Notes under the pieces: generated by a model
What the model was told of the DNA's origin: nothing
The model's input: only the letters and a program-made list of their open reading frames with translations
Database searches by the model: none
Shown: positions 6,711-10,772 of the stretch, piece after piece
How the letters are laid out: every line of letters begins with the position of its first letter
Position numbering within the stretch: position 1 is the first letter of the stretch
Program-made: the position numbers and the translations under genes
Source of the DNA: an uncultured Spirochaetaceae bacterium
GTDB taxonomy: Bacteria; Spirochaetota; Spirochaetia; Sphaerochaetales; Sphaerochaetaceae
Direction: 5' to 3'
DNA: 10,772 nt
NCBI GenBank assembly: GCA_946414625.1
Contig: CAMKPI010000043.1
Coordinates: 1 to 10,772, forward strand

Positions 6711-7166
6711 ATGAAGTGCCCAAACTGCAATGAAGACAACGACAAAGTGATTGAGACGAGACTCTCCGAAAGCGGCGAAGTGATACGGCGCCGTAGAGAG
6801 TGCCTGTCTTGTGGATATCGATTCACCAGCTATGAAAGGATAGAAGAGCGTCCCATCATGGTCATTAAAAAGAACGGCTCAAAACAGACCTTCAGCAGCG
6901 ACAAAATACGACACAGCATCATTCATTGCACTGACAAGAGATATATTTCAGACGAGGCGGTGGACAGCCTGGTTTCGGCCGTTGAACGCGAGGTTCGCTC
7001 AAAATCCGGACTGAAGTACGAAATATCAAGCAACGAGATCGGAGAGATCATTCTCCGCGAGCTTTACAAGACGGATCCCATCTCATACGTGCGCTTTGCC
7101 TCTGTTTACCGCTCTTTCAGCAACGTTGAACAGTTCATAGAAGAAATAAACAGACTGAGGAGCTAG
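6711..7166 (+). CDS. nrdR: Transcriptional repressor NrdR of ribonucleotide reductase genes
   Basis: Predicted Zn- and ATP/dATP-binding repressor that senses deoxynucleotide supply and represses ribonucleotide reductase operons. The 151-residue protein is of normal family length. A zinc ribbon is formed by Cys3, Cys6, Cys31 and Cys34 (MKCPNC and ECLSCG), with the basic DNA-binding stretch IRRRREC at 25-31. An ATP-cone domain runs from about 49 to 139, starting VIKKNGSKQTF and ending in the characteristic DPISYVRFASVYRSF (122-136). The start is fixed because family members begin with MKCPxC. No ribonucleotide reductase gene is in the window. It is divergent from parC and ends in a clear intrinsic terminator. 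Confidence 0.97.
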   Translation: MKCPNCNEDNDKVIETRLSESGEVIRRRRECLSCGYRFTSYERIEERPIMVIKKNGSKQTFSSDKIRHSIIHCTDKRYISDEAVDSLVSAVEREVRSKSGLKYEISSNEIGEIILRELYKTDPISYVRFASVYRSFSNVEQFIEEINRLRS

Positions 7167-7187
7167 AAACCAGTATAAGTACAGCCG

Positions 7188-7207
7188 TTTATCATATACA
7201 TGATAAA
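7188..7207. repeat. Small inverted repeat just after nrdR
   Basis: TTTATCAT (7188-7195) and ATGATAAA (7200-7207) form a perfect 8-bp stem with a 4-base loop, 21 bases after the nrdR stop codon and before the terminator. It is AT-rich and of unknown role; it could be an operator or a weak 3'-end hairpin. Confidence 0.5.
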
Positions 7208-7227
7208 TTTCAGCTTTTACAGATTTC

Positions 7228-7257
7228 GAACGGGAATGATTCCCGTTCTTTTTTTTT
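7228..7257 (+). terminator. Intrinsic terminator of nrdR
   Basis: GAACGGGAA (7228-7236) and TTCCCGTTC (7240-7248) form a perfect 9-bp stem with a TGA loop, followed at once by nine T (7249-7257). It lies 61 bases after the nrdR stop codon. The opposite strand lacks a T-run at the other side, so it acts in the + direction only. Confidence 0.93.
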
Positions 7258-7270
7258 GCAAATAATTTGC

Positions 7271-7376
7271 GGATGGTATAAAAAACGGGCGGCGGGTATA
7301 AAAACGGGCGGCGGGTATAAAAAACGGGCGGCGGGTATAAAAACGGGCGGCAGGTATAAAAACGGGCGGCGGGTAT
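7271..7376. repeat. 19-bp minisatellite in the nrdR / lipoprotein convergent gap
   Basis: Four full units near GGGCGGCGGGTATAAAAAC lie at 7287-7305, 7306-7325 (one extra A), 7326-7344 and 7345-7363 (GGCAGG variant). A degenerate partial unit precedes them (7271-7286), and a truncated fifth unit (7364-7376) serves as one arm of a hairpin. The open frame across the array has no family resemblance and is not called a gene. The rest of this 276-bp gap (7394-7442) holds nothing clear. Confidence 0.92.
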
Positions 7377-7393
7377 ACGAATACCCGCCGCCC
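7358..7393 (-). terminator. Intrinsic terminator of the lipoprotein operon, built from the minisatellite unit
   Basis: Read on the - strand, GGGCGGCGGGTAT (7393-7381), a 4-base loop and ATACCCGCCGCCC (7376-7364) make a perfect 13-bp, very GC-rich stem. G and five T (7363-7358) follow. It begins 50 bases after the lipoprotein stop codon. The T-tract is shorter than ideal, but each following repeat unit offers another identical or nearly identical 3' arm and T-tract. Confidence 0.75.
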
Positions 7394-7442
7394 TGGAATT
7401 TTAGAAGAATCTACACAAAAGATTCAGTGATCACCGTTCGAC

Positions 7443-10316
7443 CTACTCCGTGTAGCCCCACTTTGCATAAAGCGTAGCGACACCATCCTGGCATATCCAC
7501 TTACCCGAAGAATCGGTGAGTCCATCGACAGATGCCTTGAACTTACCTTCGGAGTCGATAACCTGCGTTCCTGCACCATCAGCTTCAGTATAGAAGCCTT
7601 CAAGAACAGCAGTAAGATTCTCAACCCGGTCAGGCTGCTTCACAACAGTACCTGTATCGGAATTGTAAGTCCAGGTTTTGATCATCTTCGTCACGGACAT
7701 CCTCGCAGCGCTCTGCAGTTCAGCAAAACTCGCGCTCGTGATGGAGGTCTGTCCATAGCTCAACTCTCCCGCATTCGATGACACCTCGGCAAGATATGTT
7801 ATCTGATTCGTGGTGGTCGTCCGCGTGGAAGAATTATAGGAAGTGTCGGATGTCACAACCGAGTATGCAAACATATACGTCACATCGGTGGCACCATAGA
7901 CCGCAAAGTCAGTATTGGTTACCCACATCGTGTAAAGCGTGATGTCGTTCGGCGTAGTATACTGCCCGCGAGCATTGGTAATACCGTTAGCCGCGCTCTT
8001 CCAAAGGACGTTGCTGCCTGTGGTAAGCACAATGTTCGTACTGGTTGTATCGATGTTGCACATGGTTGTGTAGTAGCCAAGGAGATTCGCATAAGCCTGG
8101 GTTGGAGCGGTGAAGCTCGTCACTGTTGTATCGTCGAACACAACGGTCGCTGTCACATCGTCAGCGGCTGAAACATATTCCACACTGTCGATCGTCATGG
8201 GAATCGTCTTTATCGTGATGGTATATGTGTTCGGCACCCACTTCGCGTAAAGCGAGACCTCAGCATCCGATTTTGTCGTGAGGTTGCTGAACGACGTCTT
8301 CGTTGTATACAGCGTTCCGAGATTATCGCTGTCAGTGGTCCAACCTGCCAATCTGTAACCCGGACGACTCATGCCAACAGCGGAGTCTGTAGCATCCAGC
8401 GGGAGGTATTCCGTGTCATAAAGGAAAGTCCTGCTGTCAGCAACGTCGCTCCCAGAGACTTCAGTCGTGGCATTTGTCGGGGATGAGGTATTTCCGTAGT
8501 ACTTCACAGTATAGGAATTCGGAGCCCATAGTGCGTAGAGCGTCACCGTTTCGTTTGACGCAGTCGTCAAGTTATGCACAGATTCAGCGTTTGTAAAGGT
8601 TGTGTTCCCACCGGCGGATGTGTCCGTCTTCGTTGTGCTCCAACCGTACTGAGTATAACCCTCCATAGTGAATCCGCCCTTGTCCGGAAGAGCCTTGTTC
8701 ACATCGAACTCGTGACCGGACTGGGTTTCGACGCTTCCCGAGACAACGTTTTCACCGTTTCCGTACAGACCATTTGAACCAGGCACAGTGTTGCCATCAA
8801 AAGCCACCGAGTATTTATGCGCCGTCCAATGTGCGTAGAAGGAGAGGTCTCCCCATGTGTTCTCCGGAATCGAATAGTTCAACTCGGTTGTGTCATCGTG
8901 ACTTACAGTCGTGCCGCTTGTCCAACCAGAGAAGTCGTAGCCGTCGCGTGTGATGTTCGTGGCACTTTTCAAGATGAATGTGCTGCTTGTAAAGTCATAT
9001 GACTTGTACATGTCCGTCGGTGTGACAACGGTGTCGTCCACAGTGGTGTCGGATACCGCCGCTTTATTCACTCCCTTTCCGTACTTCAGATAAGCATTCA
9101 TATCATAGGAAATGCTGTAAGGCACCGGAACAAAATAGGCGTAAATCGTCAATGCCTCGTGGGTGCGAGGATCGATAACGGAAAGGTCATGAGCTTCTGT
9201 CCACTCCGTGTAAGTCGTCCAACCTACAAAATCAAAACGAGGCTTCACTGGTTCCAAAAGCGTCTTCGCTTGTGTATAGGTCGTTCGAATATACTCGGGG
9301 AGGGTCGTGAACGACGTTAATGATCCGGCAGTCCAATAAGTAGCGGAAGTATATACTTCATCAAGATCATCGAACAGGTGGTCATAGTGCTCGATCTTCC
9401 GGAACCCCATGCTCCCTTGCACCTTTGTGTCAAAATTCGAGAACACGCTCAGCGCACGAGTGCTTCCATAGTGCACACCTTCGTATACAAAGTAGAAGTT
9501 CATCGTGTAGTTTCCTGCCGGAACGGTCTTCTGCCAGAATCCGTCCTCGAGGTCGGCAGATGTAATGCTGGTAGTATCCGTTTCATCTGATGTCGTGAGA
9601 CGATAATTGATCCAGACGTTCTCATCACCCGCTTTCAGATCACTCGGTGATACGTACGCCTCGATTTCGTCCAACAGCTTGAAGGAAATATTGTCGAGGT
9701 CAATGAGAATCTTACCGTCTCCGGCGTCCTGAACAGGGGCTACAGGGATCTTCACCTCGTTAGTCAGAGGCTTGTCGCCGGTGCTCGTGGAAGCAGCGAG
9801 GTTCACAGCGTAGTCCGGGCTTCTGTAGAGCAAGGTGGTATATTCCTCGTCCTCATATGCATAAAGTGTAAAATGCCAATCCTTGTCTGTGCCGGAAGAT
9901 GGCGCAAAGCCGTAGACAGTCCAGTCGAGACCCGGCTCGTCGGTGAGCGTTGTCTCGTCTGCCGCAGTACCGGGAACGCCGGAATTAGACCCGTCCATAT
10001 AGTAAGCGGTATATCTCCAGTAAAGCGCGTCAACACTGTAATCCGTATATGAAACGACAACTGCAGTCAAAGCCTTGGAAGAGTCTGTGGAAGCGAGGCT
10101 GTCAGTGCCAAAACGCACGTTCACCAATTCCTCTGGCGACCAAACACGGTTTTGGATGGAACTGCCGGAAGCAGCACCGTTTGCCGCGCCGGACTCACCT
10201 CCCTGGGCGGCGGCATTCGCCGCCGCCTCAGCAGCCGATGAGCTGTCCGAACAGGAGGCAAGGAGCAAAGGCAGAAGAAGTATCGCAACTGCAAAAATCC
10301 TGATAAATTTCTTCAT
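7443..10316 (-). CDS. Large lipoprotein with Listeria-Bacteroides (InlB B-type) repeats
   Basis: 957 residues, predicted to be exported and lipid-anchored, probably surface-exposed; its partner or ligand is unknown. A lipoprotein signal (MKKFIRIF, then a hydrophobic core) ends in the lipobox LASC, giving Cys22 as the lipidated residue. An Ala/Gly/Ser-rich linker follows (23-53), then an N-terminal domain to about 350 that I do not recognise. From about 360 the chain is a series of InlB-like repeats, each with an F/Y-x-G-W/Y step and an ending such as LYAKW. These endings are YAYF (392), YAHW (494), YALW (594), YAKW (690), YTMW (795) and the terminal YAKW (950), so the spacing is about 100 residues for most. 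The protein is Thr/Ser-rich with only three cysteines. The ATG start has GGAGGG at 10326-10331, nine bases upstream. It is the second gene of an apparent operon, 19 bp after the partial gene upstream. The fold class is secure; adhesin function is inference. Confidence 0.85.
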   Translation of the reverse strand: MKKFIRIFAVAILLLPLLLASCSDSSSAAEAAANAAAQGGESGAANGAASGSSIQNRVWSPEELVNVRFGTDSLASTDSSKALTAVVVSYTDYSVDALYWRYTAYYMDGSNSGVPGTAADETTLTDEPGLDWTVYGFAPSSGTDKDWHFTLYAYEDEEYTTLLYRSPDYAVNLAASTSTGDKPLTNEVKIPVAPVQDAGDGKILIDLDNISFKLLDEIEAYVSPSDLKAGDENVWINYRLTTSDETDTTSITSADLEDGFWQKTVPAGNYTMNFYFVYEGVHYGSTRALSVFSNFDTKVQGSMGFRKIEHYDHLFDDLDEVYTSATYWTAGSLTSFTTLPEYIRTTYTQAKTLLEPVKPRFDFVGWTTYTEWTEAHDLSVIDPRTHEALTIYAYFVPVPYSISYDMNAYLKYGKGVNKAAVSDTTVDDTVVTPTDMYKSYDFTSSTFILKSATNITRDGYDFSGWTSGTTVSHDDTTELNYSIPENTWGDLSFYAHWTAHKYSVAFDGNTVPGSNGLYGNGENVVSGSVETQSGHEFDVNKALPDKGGFTMEGYTQYGWSTTKTDTSAGGNTTFTNAESVHNLTTASNETVTLYALWAPNSYTVKYYGNTSSPTNATTEVSGSDVADSRTFLYDTEYLPLDATDSAVGMSRPGYRLAGWTTDSDNLGTLYTTKTSFSNLTTKSDAEVSLYAKWVPNTYTITIKTIPMTIDSVEYVSAADDVTATVVFDDTTVTSFTAPTQAYANLLGYYTTMCNIDTTSTNIVLTTGSNVLWKSAANGITNARGQYTTPNDITLYTMWVTNTDFAVYGATDVTYMFAYSVVTSDTSYNSSTRTTTTNQITYLAEVSSNAGELSYGQTSITSASFAELQSAARMSVTKMIKTWTYNSDTGTVVKQPDRVENLTAVLEGFYTEADGAGTQVIDSEGKFKASVDGLTDSSGKWICQDGVATLYAKWGYTE

Positions 10317-10335
10317 GTTTCAAATCCCTCCGCCT

Positions 10336-10772
10336 TTATTCTTCTTCCCACACAGGGCAGATCGTAAGAGTATCAGTTCCTTCGTACATCCAAACACCAT
10401 TTGCATCTGTATATACAACGGAATCAATCGTTACTCCCGCAATCAGAGAGCCGTCTTCTTCAGCGATATTCACATCGCTGCCTTCAATGACATATCCGGT
10501 AAGAGAATAGCCATCCATTGCTGTAACCGTACCCTCAGGGAACTCCAGGCTTGTGCTGCTGGAATAAGTCAAGACAACGTACACGGCACTCGGGGCATTC
10601 TCGTAGGTGTCATCAACCGAGAAGTCGATATTCACAATCGCAGACCTGATCGCTGACGGATTCGCCTTGGGCTGGTTATTCCTCATGAACCTGACCTTGA
10701 TTGTAGTGTCGGTTGTAAGTACGTTTCCAGCCGGGAAGCTCTCTTCCTGCCATGAGACGAACGAATACGCGT
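10336..10772 (-). CDS. 3' end of a probable InlB-repeat surface protein (cut by the window edge)
   Basis: The frame is open from the right edge of the window to a TAA at 10336-10338, giving 144 residues of the C-terminus. No stop codon occurs upstream to the edge, so the ATG at 10686 is very probably an internal methionine. The first visible residues (SFVSWQEE, then LTTDTTIKVRF) look like the end of a Listeria-Bacteroides-type repeat. The chain ends in a second repeat-like element with DGYSLTGYVIEG and TLTICPVWEEE, the latter recalling the repeat endings of the neighbouring lipoprotein. The middle is Ser/Thr-rich without recognisable motifs. Only 19 bp separate it from the lipoprotein gene, with that gene's ribosome site in between, so the two are probably one transcript. 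The N-terminus and any signal peptide lie outside the window. Confidence 0.75.
   Translation of the reverse strand, partial: AYSFVSWQEESFPAGNVLTTDTTIKVRFMRNNQPKANPSAIRSAIVNIDFSVDDTYENAPSAVYVVLTYSSSTSLEFPEGTVTAMDGYSLTGYVIEGSDVNIAEEDGSLIAGVTIDSVVYTDANGVWMYEGTDTLTICPVWEEE

Noticed and set aside
7256..7477. Open frame with KKRAAGIKTGG-type repeats on the + strand
   Set aside because: It is a translation of the 19-bp minisatellite, begins in the nrdR terminator T-run and ends inside the lipoprotein gene on the other strand.

Overview
The window looks like a chromosomal segment of a bacterium of moderate to fairly high GC. The best guess is a host-associated spirochaete of the Treponema type. The support is indirect: a type II topoisomerase A subunit of the short ParC kind found in spirochaetes and Bacteroidetes, a large lipoprotein built of Listeria-Bacteroides (InlB B-type) repeats, an oxygen-labile Fe-S serine dehydratase and an Mrp protein with an extra cysteine cluster, all of which suit an anaerobe. 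No rRNA, tRNA, phage, transposase or CRISPR sequence was seen, and the species cannot be fixed from this window.

Layout. 1-222 is the end of a degenerate 16-bp tandem repeat array. 393-3353 (+) carries an L-serine dehydratase, an Mrp/NBP35-type P-loop ATPase and a Nudix hydrolase in one orientation. 3354-3494 is a convergent gap holding three 14-bp repeats. 3495-6539 (-) carries parC followed by an RluA-family pseudouridine synthase. A 171-bp divergent region (6540-6710) separates parC from nrdR (+, 6711-7166), whose promoter lies so close that its mRNA may be leaderless. 7167-7442 is a convergent gap with an nrdR terminator, a 19-bp minisatellite and a terminator-like hairpin built from that minisatellite. 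7443-10772 (-) is an apparent operon of two surface-protein genes: the 3' end of an InlB-repeat-like protein that runs off the window, then a complete 957-residue lipoprotein 19 bp downstream.

How the genes fit together. Most of the window is housekeeping: serine deamination to pyruvate, Fe-S cluster handling (Mrp could in principle serve Fe-S enzymes such as the dehydratase), nucleotide-sugar clean-up, RNA modification, chromosome decatenation and control of ribonucleotide reductase. The accessory part is the lipoprotein operon, probably exported and surface-exposed. The most unusual feature is not a gene. Four of the non-coding gaps each hold a different short tandem repeat (16, 14, about 9 and 19 bp), and in one of them the repeat unit itself forms the 3' arm and T-tract of a terminator, so that one 5' arm has several possible partners.
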